This document shows positions 53,598 through 61,251 of a DNA stretch of 64,000 nucleotides, in pieces. This DNA is from Stutzerimonas stutzeri TS44 (GTDB lineage Bacteria; Pseudomonadota; Gammaproteobacteria; Pseudomonadales; Pseudomonadaceae), in contig AJXE01000020.1 of the NCBI GenBank assembly GCA_000263395.1, forward strand, positions 1 to 64,000, in the 5' to 3' direction. Under the pieces are notes generated by a model that searched no databases, was not told the origin of the DNA, and saw only the letters and a list, made by a program, of their open reading frames with translations. A program made the translations under genes and the position numbers. Within the stretch, counting starts at the first letter, position 1, and the number at the start of each line of letters is the position of its first letter.

Positions 53598-56464
53598 TGC
53601 GCTGGAAACTCCCCTGGCCGAAGCTGGCCGCATCCGGCGCTGGCGAGGACGAGCAGCCGGACGGCTGGCAGCGCCACGTCGAGACCTTGCGACAGGCCGG
53701 CATCCCTGAACCCGGCGCGGCGGTCCAGGACCGCAGGCCGGCGACCGTAGCAGACGAGCAGGCGCTGTACGACGTCGCGCCGTCCTTCACGGAACTGCTG
53801 CCTTGGGTGGAGTTTCTGCCCCAATCGAAGTCCATGCTGCTGGAGGACGGGCAATCGGTGGCCGCCTTCTACGAGCTGGTGCCGCTGGGCACCGAAGGTC
53901 GGGAACCCGGCTGGCTCGCGCATGCCCGAGATGCGCTCGAAAACGCGCTGCAAGACTCGTTCGACGAACTGGACGAGAACCCCTGGGTGCTTCAGCTCTA
54001 CGCGCAGGACGAGCCCAGCTTCGACCAGTACATGCAGACCCTGCGCGACTACGTGCAGCCGCGCGCCCGCGGCACGGCGTTCACGGAGTTCTATTTGCGC
54101 TTCTTCGGCCACCACCTGCGGGCGGTGGCCAAGCCGGGCGGGCTGTTCGAGGACACGGTGGTCACGCGGCTGCGCTGGCGGGGTCAGACGCGGCGCGTGC
54201 GCATGGTCGTCTATCGCCGGGCCACCGGACACGCGAGCCGCCGCGGCCAGACGCCAGAACAAATGCTCAATATCGTCTGCGACCGCCTGTGCGGCGGGCT
54301 GGCGAACGCTGGCATCCAGGCTCGGCGCATGGATGCGGCCGGGGTTCACGATTGGCTTTTGCGCTGGTTCAACCCGCGCCCAACTCTGCTGGGGCCGGGC
54401 GTGGAAGACCGCGAGCGGTTCTACGCGCTCGCGCGCTACCCTGACGAGACCGAGGAAGGCGAGATCGAGCTTGCGAGCGGGCGTGATTTCAGCCAGCGGC
54501 TGTTCTTCGGCCAGCCGCGATCCGACGTGGCGCACGGCACCTGGCACTTCGACGGCATGCCGCATCGCGTGCTGATCACCGACCGCCTGCGCATGCCGCC
54601 CGGCACGGGGCACTTGACCGGCGAAACCCGCAAGGGCGATGCGATCAACACCCTGTTCGACCAGATGCCGGAAGACACGCTGATGTGTCTCACGATGATT
54701 GCCACACCGCAGGATGTCCTGGAAGCGGACCTCAACCACCTGGCAAAGAAGGCCGTGGGAGAGACGCTAGCGTCGGAGCAGACGCTCAAGGACGTGCAGG
54801 AGGCCCGCTCGCTGATCGGCAGCGCGCATAAGCTCTACCGGGGAACTCTGGCGTTCTACCTGCGCGGGCGCGACGAGGCGGAACTGGACCGGCGCGGGCT
54901 GGACTTGGCGAACGTCATGCTCAATGCCGGCTTGCAGCCGGTGCGCGAGGACGACGAGGTGGCGCCGCTCAACAGCTACTTGCGCTGGCTACCGTGCTGC
55001 TACAACCCCGGCCAGGATCGGCGCAAGTGGTACACCCAACTGATGTTCGCCCAGCACGCGGCGAACCTGTCGCCGGTGTGGGGCCGCGCCCAGGGTACGG
55101 GGCACCCCGGCATCACGATGTTCAACCGCGGTGGTGGGCCGATCACCTTCGACCCGCTCAACCGCCTGGACCGGCAGATGAACGCGCATCTGTTCCTGTT
55201 CGGTCCCACCGGCTCCGGTAAGAGCGCCACACTCAACAACCTCTTGAACCAGGTCACGGCCATCTACCGGCCGCGCCTCTTCATCGTGGAAGCCGGCAAC
55301 AGCTTCGGCCTGTTTAGCGATTTCGCCAAGCGCCTGGGCCTCACCGTAAACCGGGTCAAGCTGTCACCTGGCTCGGGCATCAGCCTCGCGCCATTCGCCG
55401 ATGCGCGCCGGCTGATCGAGACGCCAAGCGACGTGCAGACGCTCGATGCCGATGCGCTGGATGAAGACCTACCACCGGATGCCTCGGCCATGGAGGCGGA
55501 CGAACAGCGTGACGTGCTGGGCGAACTGGAGATCACGGCGCGTTTGATGATCACGGGCGGCGAAGACAAGGAAGAAGCCCGGATGACGCGGGCCGATCGC
55601 TCGCTCATCCGCCAGTGCATCCTCGACGCCGCCGAGCACTGCGTGGCCGAGAAGCGCACGGTCCTCACGCGCGACGTGCGCAATGCGCTGCGCGCCCGGG
55701 GCCAGGACCCGACACTGCCCGAGATGCGCCGCGTGCGGCTGCTGGAGATGGCAGACGCGATGGACATGTTCTGCCAAGGCACGGACGGCGAAATGTTCGA
55801 CCGCGACGGCACGCCGTGGCCCGAAGCCGACATCACGCTGGTGGATCTGGCGACCTACGCTCGTGAGGGCTACAACGCCCAGCTCTCCATCGCTTACATC
55901 AGCCTGATCAGCACGGTGAACAACATCGCCGAGCGCGACCAGTATCTGGGCCGCCCGATCATCAACGTGACCGACGAAGGGCACATCATCACGAAGAACC
56001 CGCTGCTCGCGCCCTACGTGGTCAAGATCACGAAGATGTGGCGCAAGTTGGGGGCCTGGTTCTGGCTCGCGACGCAGAACATCGACGACCTGCCGCGCGC
56101 CGCGGAACCCATGCTCAACATGATCGAGTGGTGGATCTGCCTGTCGATGCCGCCGGACGAGGTGGAGAAGATCGCCCGGTTCCGCGAACTCTCGCCCGCG
56201 CAGAAGGCGCTGATGCTTTCGGCGCGCAAAGAGGCGGGGAAATTCACCGAGGGCGTCATCCTCTCCAAGAGCATGGAAGTGCTTTTCCGCGCCGTGCCGC
56301 CGAGTCTCTACCTCGCGCTCGCGCAAACCGAACCCGAAGAGAAGGCCGAGCGCTACCAGCTCATGCAGCAATACGGCTGCACCGAACTGGAAGCAGCTTT
56401 CAAGGTGGCCGAGAAGATCGACCAGGCACGCGGCATCGAGTCGCCGGCCCTGGAACTGTCGTAA
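53597..56464 (+). CDS. conjugative transfer ATPase (VirB4/TraC-like, TIGR03744)
   Basis: A 955-residue cytoplasmic ATPase powering pilus assembly. The N-terminal half (about 1-500) is the CagE/TraC-type domain; the C-terminal half has Walker A FLFGPTGSGKSATLN (about 532-546) and the conserved IINVTDEGHIITKNPLLAP (about 787-805) and LATQNIDDLPRAAEP motifs. It belongs to the PFL_4706 family. The DsbA-like gene follows after 13 nt. Confidence 0.9.
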   Translation: MRWKLPWPKLAASGAGEDEQPDGWQRHVETLRQAGIPEPGAAVQDRRPATVADEQALYDVAPSFTELLPWVEFLPQSKSMLLEDGQSVAAFYELVPLGTEGREPGWLAHARDALENALQDSFDELDENPWVLQLYAQDEPSFDQYMQTLRDYVQPRARGTAFTEFYLRFFGHHLRAVAKPGGLFEDTVVTRLRWRGQTRRVRMVVYRRATGHASRRGQTPEQMLNIVCDRLCGGLANAGIQARRMDAAGVHDWLLRWFNPRPTLLGPGVEDRERFYALARYPDETEEGEIELASGRDFSQRLFFGQPRSDVAHGTWHFDGMPHRVLITDRLRMPPGTGHLTGETRKGDAINTLFDQMPEDTLMCLTMIATPQDVLEADLNHLAKKAVGETLASEQTLKDVQEARSLIGSAHKLYRGTLAFYLRGRDEAELDRRGLDLANVMLNAGLQPVREDDEVAPLNSYLRWLPCCYNPGQDRRKWYTQLMFAQHAANLSPVWGRAQGTGHPGITMFNRGGGPITFDPLNRLDRQMNAHLFLFGPTGSGKSATLNNLLNQVTAIYRPRLFIVEAGNSFGLFSDFAKRLGLTVNRVKLSPGSGISLAPFADARRLIETPSDVQTLDADALDEDLPPDASAMEADEQRDVLGELEITARLMITGGEDKEEARMTRADRSLIRQCILDAAEHCVAEKRTVLTRDVRNALRARGQDPTLPEMRRVRLLEMADAMDMFCQGTDGEMFDRDGTPWPEADITLVDLATYAREGYNAQLSIAYISLISTVNNIAERDQYLGRPIINVTDEGHIITKNPLLAPYVVKITKMWRKLGAWFWLATQNIDDLPRAAEPMLNMIEWWICLSMPPDEVEKIARFRELSPAQKALMLSARKEAGKFTEGVILSKSMEVLFRAVPPSLYLALAQTEPEEKAERYQLMQQYGCTELEAAFKVAEKIDQARGIESPALELS

Positions 56465-56477
56465 GCCGGAGAAAGCC

Positions 56478-57242
56478 ATGGAACAGAAACGTCCTTCCAT
56501 TCCGATACAGGTGCAGGCGTTCCGTCGTCGTCGCTGGCGGCCCCGCTGGCCCTGGGCCTTGGCGGTTGCGCTGATCGCGGTGCTGCTGATCTGGCTCGTG
56601 TCCCGGTCGCCCGGCGAATCCTCACCGCAATCGCTCACGCCGGTCAGCACGGCGCAGATGGCCGGCCGGCCCTGGCAGATGGGTAACCCCGAGGGCCGTT
56701 TCACGCTGACGCTCTATGCCGACCTGGAATGTCCGTTCTGCCGGGAGTACTTCCCGCAGATCAAGCGCTGGGTCGGCAGCAACGCCGACGTGGCCCTGCA
56801 ATGGCATCACCAGCCGCTGGCCGCGCACGAGCCGGCCGCGTCGGCCGAGGCGCGTCTGGTCGAGTGCGTCGCCGAAGCCGGCGGCCATGCTGCCTTCTGG
56901 CAAGCCGTCGAGTGGGTCTATGCCCACACGCGCAGCGACGGCCAGGGGTTGCCCGATGGCCTGCGCTACCCCGAATCGACGCCGGCCGTCGAGCAGTGCA
57001 TGGCAAGCGAGCGGGCCGATGCGGTCATCCGCACCCAAGCCACGGAAGCCACGAAAAGCGGTGTAACGGCCACGCCGTCGCTGCGCCTGCTCGATCGCCA
57101 GACGGGCCAGGCCATCCTGCTGCAGGGGCCGATCGAAGGCGATGCCTTGCTGTCGGCGATGGACATGCTGTCCGCTTCCGAAGCTGCCGCCACACCTATC
57201 ACCGAAATGCCTGCCGACGCTGTCGGCGACATGCCCAGGTAG
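56478..57242 (+). CDS. DsbA-like thioredoxin-fold protein
   Basis: A 254-residue membrane-anchored protein. A basic N-terminus and one helix (about 25-41) are followed by a periplasmic DsbA/DsbC-type domain with CPFC at residues 85-88 and cis-proline region TATPSLRLL. It probably forms or isomerises disulfides in pore proteins. The last codons overlap a radC-like leader RNA. Confidence 0.85.
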   Translation: MEQKRPSIPIQVQAFRRRRWRPRWPWALAVALIAVLLIWLVSRSPGESSPQSLTPVSTAQMAGRPWQMGNPEGRFTLTLYADLECPFCREYFPQIKRWVGSNADVALQWHHQPLAAHEPAASAEARLVECVAEAGGHAAFWQAVEWVYAHTRSDGQGLPDGLRYPESTPAVEQCMASERADAVIRTQATEATKSGVTATPSLRLLDRQTGQAILLQGPIEGDALLSAMDMLSASEAAATPITEMPADAVGDMPR

Positions 57243-57343
57243 TCCTCGGTCATCAAGGCTACGGCGCGGTTGCCCGCGCTGACCGATACCCGTTCGCTCC
57301 GCATCCTGGCCGCGAACAACCACCGCTGCGCGGTGGTGGATGC
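57213..57343 (+). ncRNA. radC RNA motif leader, copy E
   Basis: Stem 1 GCCGAC/GTCGGC (57213-57227), ACATGCCCAG, stem 2 GTAGTC/GGCTAC, stem 3 GCGCGG/CCGCGC, stem 4 GTTCGC/GCGAAC with GCATCC in the loop, stem 5 ACCACCG/CGGTGGT and 3' GGATGC (57338-57343), pairing with that loop. It starts inside the DsbA-like gene and lies 82 nt before radC, the gene after which the known motif is named. Confidence 0.85.
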
Positions 57344-57360
57344 ACCTTGTTCCATTGTTC

Positions 57361-57373
57361 CTATCCCCAGGGG
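57361..57373. repeat. partial copy of the CTATCCCC-A-GGGG palindrome
   Basis: CTATCCCCAGGGG matches the core of the palindromes at 20807, 20950 and 22959 but lacks the right outer arm. It lies between the radC RNA and the radC start. Confidence 0.45.
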
Positions 57374-57425
57374 GGCTTGCCCTCCCAGGGCGTGCGCCCT
57401 CCGATTTCACCCTTCGGAGGTTCGC

Positions 57426-57920
57426 ATGTCTTTCGTCGTCAATGACTCCTGCGTGGAGTCGCTTTCCGCCGTCGCAGCCCAGCATGAGGACTGGATCATC
57501 CAGCAGGCTATTGCGTTGCTGGAGAGACGGATCTTCAAAGTCGGACCGTGCCTCAGCCGACCGGCTGCCGTGCGGGACTACCTGCGTCTTAAACTGGTTG
57601 CTGAGCCCAACGAGGTATTCGCAGTCGTGTTCCTGGACAGCATGCACCAAGTGTTGGCCTACGAGCCGCTGTTCAGGGGCACGATCAATTCGACTGCGGT
57701 CTATCCGCGTGTCGTCGTGCAGCGTGTATTGGAGCTGAAAGCCGCCGCTGTGGTCTTCGCGCACCAGCACCCCTCGGGTGTCACTGAGCCGTCGAGCGCC
57801 GATCACGCGCTGACCCAGCGATTGCAGGCGGCGCTGGCGCTCATCGATGTTCGGGTACTGGACCACATCGTCGTCGGTCTGGGAAATCCGTACTCCTTCG
57901 CTGAGCACGGCCTGCTGTAA
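57426..57920 (+). CDS. RadC-family JAB-domain protein
   Basis: A 164-residue protein consisting of the RadC metallo-domain only. The JAMM motif is [16 protein letters not shown] (about 115-130); the metal ligands H-x-H and D are present. Full RadC proteins are about 220 residues and have an N-terminal helix-hairpin-helix region, which is missing. Its function on mobile elements is unknown. CCTCCG (57398-57403) can mask the CGGAGG ribosome site (57415-57420). Confidence 0.85.
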   Translation: MSFVVNDSCVESLSAVAAQHEDWIIQQAIALLERRIFKVGPCLSRPAAVRDYLRLKLVAEPNEVFAVVFLDSMHQVLAYEPLFRGTINSTAVYPRVVVQRVLELKAAAVVFAHQHPSGVTEPSSADHALTQRLQAALALIDVRVLDHIVVGLGNPYSFAEHGLL

Positions 57921-57941
57921 CGCATCGCTTCATTGATCACT

Positions 57942-57968
57942 GCGGGGGCTTCGGCCTCCGCTTTTTTT
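57942..57968 (+). terminator. intrinsic terminator after radC
   Basis: An 8-bp stem (one G-T pair) closing a TTCG loop is followed by seven T. Confidence 0.85.
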
Positions 57969-58009
57969 CTTTGCGGCGAGACAAGCAGGTATGCGGGGTG
58001 CCCGCGATG

Positions 58010-58020
58010 CGCATTGTTTG
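58010..58020 (+). promoter_or_regulatory. shared CGCATTGTTTG element before the TIGR03757 unit
   Basis: The same 11-mer as 42007-42017, again followed within a few bases by a short inverted repeat (CGCCG/CGGCG). It lies about 65 bp before the start codon. Confidence 0.5.
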
Positions 58021-58082
58021 TGGGCGCCGCATCGGGTTCGGCGTTTGACTATGGCCCTGATCAACTTCCAGGGGCACGCGGC

Positions 58083-58529
58083 ATGCCAGCTTCTTTTTTC
58101 AGGTTCGCGCCGGGTTGGCGAACCCTCGGCCTGGCCGTTGCGCTGCCGGTGGCCTTGGCCGCTTTTTGCCCGGCCACCTTCGCCGCCGACGTGCTGGTCG
58201 TCACCGACAGCCGGCACCCGGTCAAGACCATGGGTGGCGAGCGGCTGATCGAACTGGACGAAGCGCATCGGATTGAAGCGGAGCTTTCTGCCGAACTCCC
58301 CGCCGACCCCGAACAGGCGGCCGCCATCGTCAAGCGCCGGCTCTCCGGCGGCGGCGCCGACCTCCAGCGCCGCATCGCTTCCGCATATCAGGGCGTTACC
58401 GACGCATGGAGCTTGGGCATCACCAGCATCCCGGCCGTCGTGGTGGACCAGCGCTACGTCGTCTATGGCGAGCCGGACGTGGCGCGTGCCGTGGCCCGAA
58501 TCGAGCAGCACCGGGGGACACAGCCATGA
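58083..58529 (+). CDS. TIGR03757-family ICE protein
   Basis: A 148-residue exported protein (signal peptide to about residue 30, TFAADV) of the TIGR03757 (PFL_4709) family. The fold looks thioredoxin-like (VLVVTDSRHPVKTM, then TSIPAVVVDQRYVVYGEPDV) without a CxxC, as in TrbC/TraW partners. It opens the third transfer unit and overlaps the next gene by 4 nt. Confidence 0.8.
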   Translation: MPASFFRFAPGWRTLGLAVALPVALAAFCPATFAADVLVVTDSRHPVKTMGGERLIELDEAHRIEAELSAELPADPEQAAAIVKRRLSGGGADLQRRIASAYQGVTDAWSLGITSIPAVVVDQRYVVYGEPDVARAVARIEQHRGTQP

Positions 58530-59473
58530 CCCGCCCATTCGACCTGGTGCGCCGCCTGCGTGCTGGCGTGGCATCCGTGCTGCTGCTCAGCGCCACGGGC
58601 AGCTATGCGCTCAACACCGCAACCATTGTCGGCTCGGTGGCATCGCCAGACTGCCTCGAATACCGCGTCGTCGGGATCTGCTACTGGCTCTACTGCACCT
58701 GGACGGGCTGCACGGTACGCACGTCCATCAAAGTCCGCCACTACATCCCCGATGCGGTCGTCTCCAGCTACAGCAACACCGGCGAAAACCCCTGGATCGA
58801 AGTCCGGCCGATGAGCACGCCCAACCCATCTGCCCAAGCCGGCGGGGACGGAACGACGAACGAGGACCACGAAAACAACCTCGCCAAGTTCAAGAATGCG
58901 GACGTTATCGGCCACCCGGGCGCCGAGGTGTTCAACCAGTTCGTGTCGTCCTCGGGCTACTTCTGCGAGGGTGCGGGCACGGCGTTCATGCCGTACTTGC
59001 TCAGCACCCTGGACACGCTGGCCTGGCGCTACAACGTGCCCGAGATGGCCTACCCGGAGGCGCTGATTCCTGGCATGCGCGAGGTCGGCGCACGCACCAC
59101 GATGAACCTCTGGGGCAACGTGTATCCCCGCGGTGGTTTTCTGCACCAGACCGACGACCACAAGACCGGCGCAGTGATCGCCCAGCGCGCAGGCGATGTC
59201 GTCACGCGCCGCGGGCAACTCCACGTCTATCAGCCGTTGCTTGCCAACTCCCGCGATGGCTACTGGCCGGCTGGCGCGCTGATGGAGGGCGATGCCTCGA
59301 CAGGCAAGTGGCAGGAACTCACACCCGTCCTGTCATCGTCCTGCTCGGTCTTCCCGCGCAGCGGCTCCCTGACCCAGGCCCAGCAGGGCGATTACGCCTG
59401 GGCGCTATGGCGGCCGTATGCGTGCTGCGAACGCCGGGGCCAAGTGTTTCTCGGCAGCGTCGATTTCCTCTGA
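58526..59473 (+). CDS. TIGR03756-family ICE protein (TraU-like)
   Basis: A 315-residue exported cysteine-rich protein (signal peptide to about residue 28). The family features CLEYRVVGICYWLYCTWTGC and AWALWRPYACCERRGQVFLG are similar to F-plasmid TraU, a periplasmic factor for pore assembly whose disulfides need the DsbA-type protein. It precedes TIGR03755 by 9 nt. Confidence 0.85.
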   Translation: MTRPFDLVRRLRAGVASVLLLSATGSYALNTATIVGSVASPDCLEYRVVGICYWLYCTWTGCTVRTSIKVRHYIPDAVVSSYSNTGENPWIEVRPMSTPNPSAQAGGDGTTNEDHENNLAKFKNADVIGHPGAEVFNQFVSSSGYFCEGAGTAFMPYLLSTLDTLAWRYNVPEMAYPEALIPGMREVGARTTMNLWGNVYPRGGFLHQTDDHKTGAVIAQRAGDVVTRRGQLHVYQPLLANSRDGYWPAGALMEGDASTGKWQELTPVLSSSCSVFPRSGSLTQAQQGDYAWALWRPYACCERRGQVFLGSVDFL

Positions 59474-59482
59474 GGTGGTGCC

Positions 59483-60880
59483 ATGAAGTTTCGTCCTGCA
59501 TTCAATCCGTTCTCCCCCCGTGTACTTCGCACGAAGATCGTTCTGGCGCTGGCTGGTGCGCTGGCCTTGGCCAGCGGCGTGGCCTGGGGCCAACTGGGCT
59601 ACCAGACGGGCGGCAGCGTCATCGGCGATGACGTCATGTACTCCATCGGCGGCGGCAACGCAGTGTCCATGGGACGTGCCGCAGGAATGCAATCGATCGG
59701 CGTGGGCGTGGGCTGGAACTCAAATCTCGTCTGCGGCGACATGAGCCTCCAGACCACTCTGCGCAACCAGCTCAACGGCATCACGAACGGCTTTCAGCAG
59801 ATCATGGGGAACGTGATCCAGAGCGCCACCAGCGCCGTGGCATCCCTGCCTGCGCTGATCATTCAGCGCGCCGACCCGGGCTTGTACAACCTGCTCACCA
59901 ATGGCGTGCTGCAAGCGCGGCTGGATTTCGACCGTTCCAAGCTGACGTGCCGCGCAATGGCCGAGAAGATGGCCGACACAGCGGGCGGCCAGCTCGGCTG
60001 GAGCCAGATGGCAGAAGGTTTGGCGCTGCGCGATGCGGTGTCAAGCACGGATGCGGTCTCGGCCATCGAGCAGGCCGAAACGCGCCGCGGCAATGACGGT
60101 GTGCCGTGGGTCGGGGGTAGCAACGCGGGGGGCTCTGGTCAGCCCGCGATCAAGGTCGTCGGCGATGTCACCCGCGCCGGCTACAACCTAGTCAACGGCC
60201 GCGGCGTGACCGATACGTCGTCTATCGCACCGACCAGTTGTAGCAGCCTCTCGTGCCAGACCTGGACCTCGCCGCAGGCCGCCGTCGAGTGGGCCACGCG
60301 CGTACTCGGCGAGAAGGAACAGCGCACTTGCGATGCCTGCACCAAAACCGAGACGACGCCCGGCGTAGGACTGACGCCGCTGATCCAGGAAGAGTACGAC
60401 GCCAAGCTGCAGGCGCTCCAGGATCTGGTGTCCAAGGCGAAGAACACGACGCCCGAGAACCTGCGCGAAGCTGGCAGTGCATCGCTGCCCATCACCCGCG
60501 GCGTCATCGAGGCGCTGCGCGACGAGCCGGACCAGCACCTGCTGTCACAGCGCCTGGCGTCCGAGGTCGCGCTGTCCTCAGTGCTGGAGAAGGCGCTGCT
60601 GCTACAGCGCACGCTGCTCACGGGCAAGAAAGAGCCCAACGTCGCGGCCAACGAGCTTGCGGTGGAGAGCGTTAACAAGGAGAGCGATACGCTCGACCGC
60701 GAAATCCGCAACCTCAAGACCGAACTGGAGCTACGGCGCGAACTGGCGAATAACTCGCCCATGGCCATCATCCAGCGGCATGGCACGCGTGCGGCAGGCT
60801 CGCGCGGCATCTACGAGGGCGATCCCATCCCCGACCGTCTCGACCGGCTCCAGAAGGGCAATCCGGGAGGCAACCCATGA
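59483..60880 (+). CDS. TIGR03755-family ICE protein (TraH-like)
   Basis: A 465-residue exported protein of the TIGR03755 (PFL_4711) family with a signal peptide (to about residue 36). It has GSVIGDDVMYSIGGGNAVSM and a large helical C-terminal half with coiled-coil character (about 345-440). It is the positional equivalent of TraH, used in pilus assembly and mating-pair stabilisation. It overlaps the next gene by 4 nt. Confidence 0.8.
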   Translation: MKFRPAFNPFSPRVLRTKIVLALAGALALASGVAWGQLGYQTGGSVIGDDVMYSIGGGNAVSMGRAAGMQSIGVGVGWNSNLVCGDMSLQTTLRNQLNGITNGFQQIMGNVIQSATSAVASLPALIIQRADPGLYNLLTNGVLQARLDFDRSKLTCRAMAEKMADTAGGQLGWSQMAEGLALRDAVSSTDAVSAIEQAETRRGNDGVPWVGGSNAGGSGQPAIKVVGDVTRAGYNLVNGRGVTDTSSIAPTSCSSLSCQTWTSPQAAVEWATRVLGEKEQRTCDACTKTETTPGVGLTPLIQEEYDAKLQALQDLVSKAKNTTPENLREAGSASLPITRGVIEALRDEPDQHLLSQRLASEVALSSVLEKALLLQRTLLTGKKEPNVAANELAVESVNKESDTLDREIRNLKTELELRRELANNSPMAIIQRHGTRAAGSRGIYEGDPIPDRLDRLQKGNPGGNP

Positions 60881-61236
60881 GCCCGATGCACGCCAGTTGG
60901 CTGCGTCCGCGCTGGCTGTTCAGCCGGCGCGCTGTGAAAACCTTACTGTGGCTTGTGCTGGTCGTGGCCGCCGCGGTGGGGGCCAACGTCGCCGGCATCT
61001 ACCTGGTCGGCAGTGTTGCGGCCTGGGAGCATTGGCTGGCGGCGTCCGCAGGGTATTTCTTCATCTGGCGGCTGTGCCTGTACGGCGCGACGGTCTATGG
61101 ATGGGTCTGGATGCGCCGTCGGCTGCTGGCCCACGAAGACAACGTGCAGGCGCGACGTCGGCTGATTCGCGCCGAGGTCGCCGGCGTCGTCGCCATCGTG
61201 GCGCTCGAAGCCAGCCTGTTGATGCAGGCCGCTTGA
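60877..61236 (+). CDS. small ICE membrane protein
   Basis: A 119-residue inner-membrane protein with three predicted helices (about 20-45, 48-75 and 98-117) and basic loops. It has no recognised domain, but is coupled to the TIGR03755 gene and followed by traG, so it should belong to the pore or mating-pair stabilisation complex. Confidence 0.7.
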   Translation: MSPMHASWLRPRWLFSRRAVKTLLWLVLVVAAAVGANVAGIYLVGSVAAWEHWLAASAGYFFIWRLCLYGATVYGWVWMRRRLLAHEDNVQARRRLIRAEVAGVVAIVALEASLLMQAA

Positions 61237-61251
61237 GGGGAGATCGAGGCC

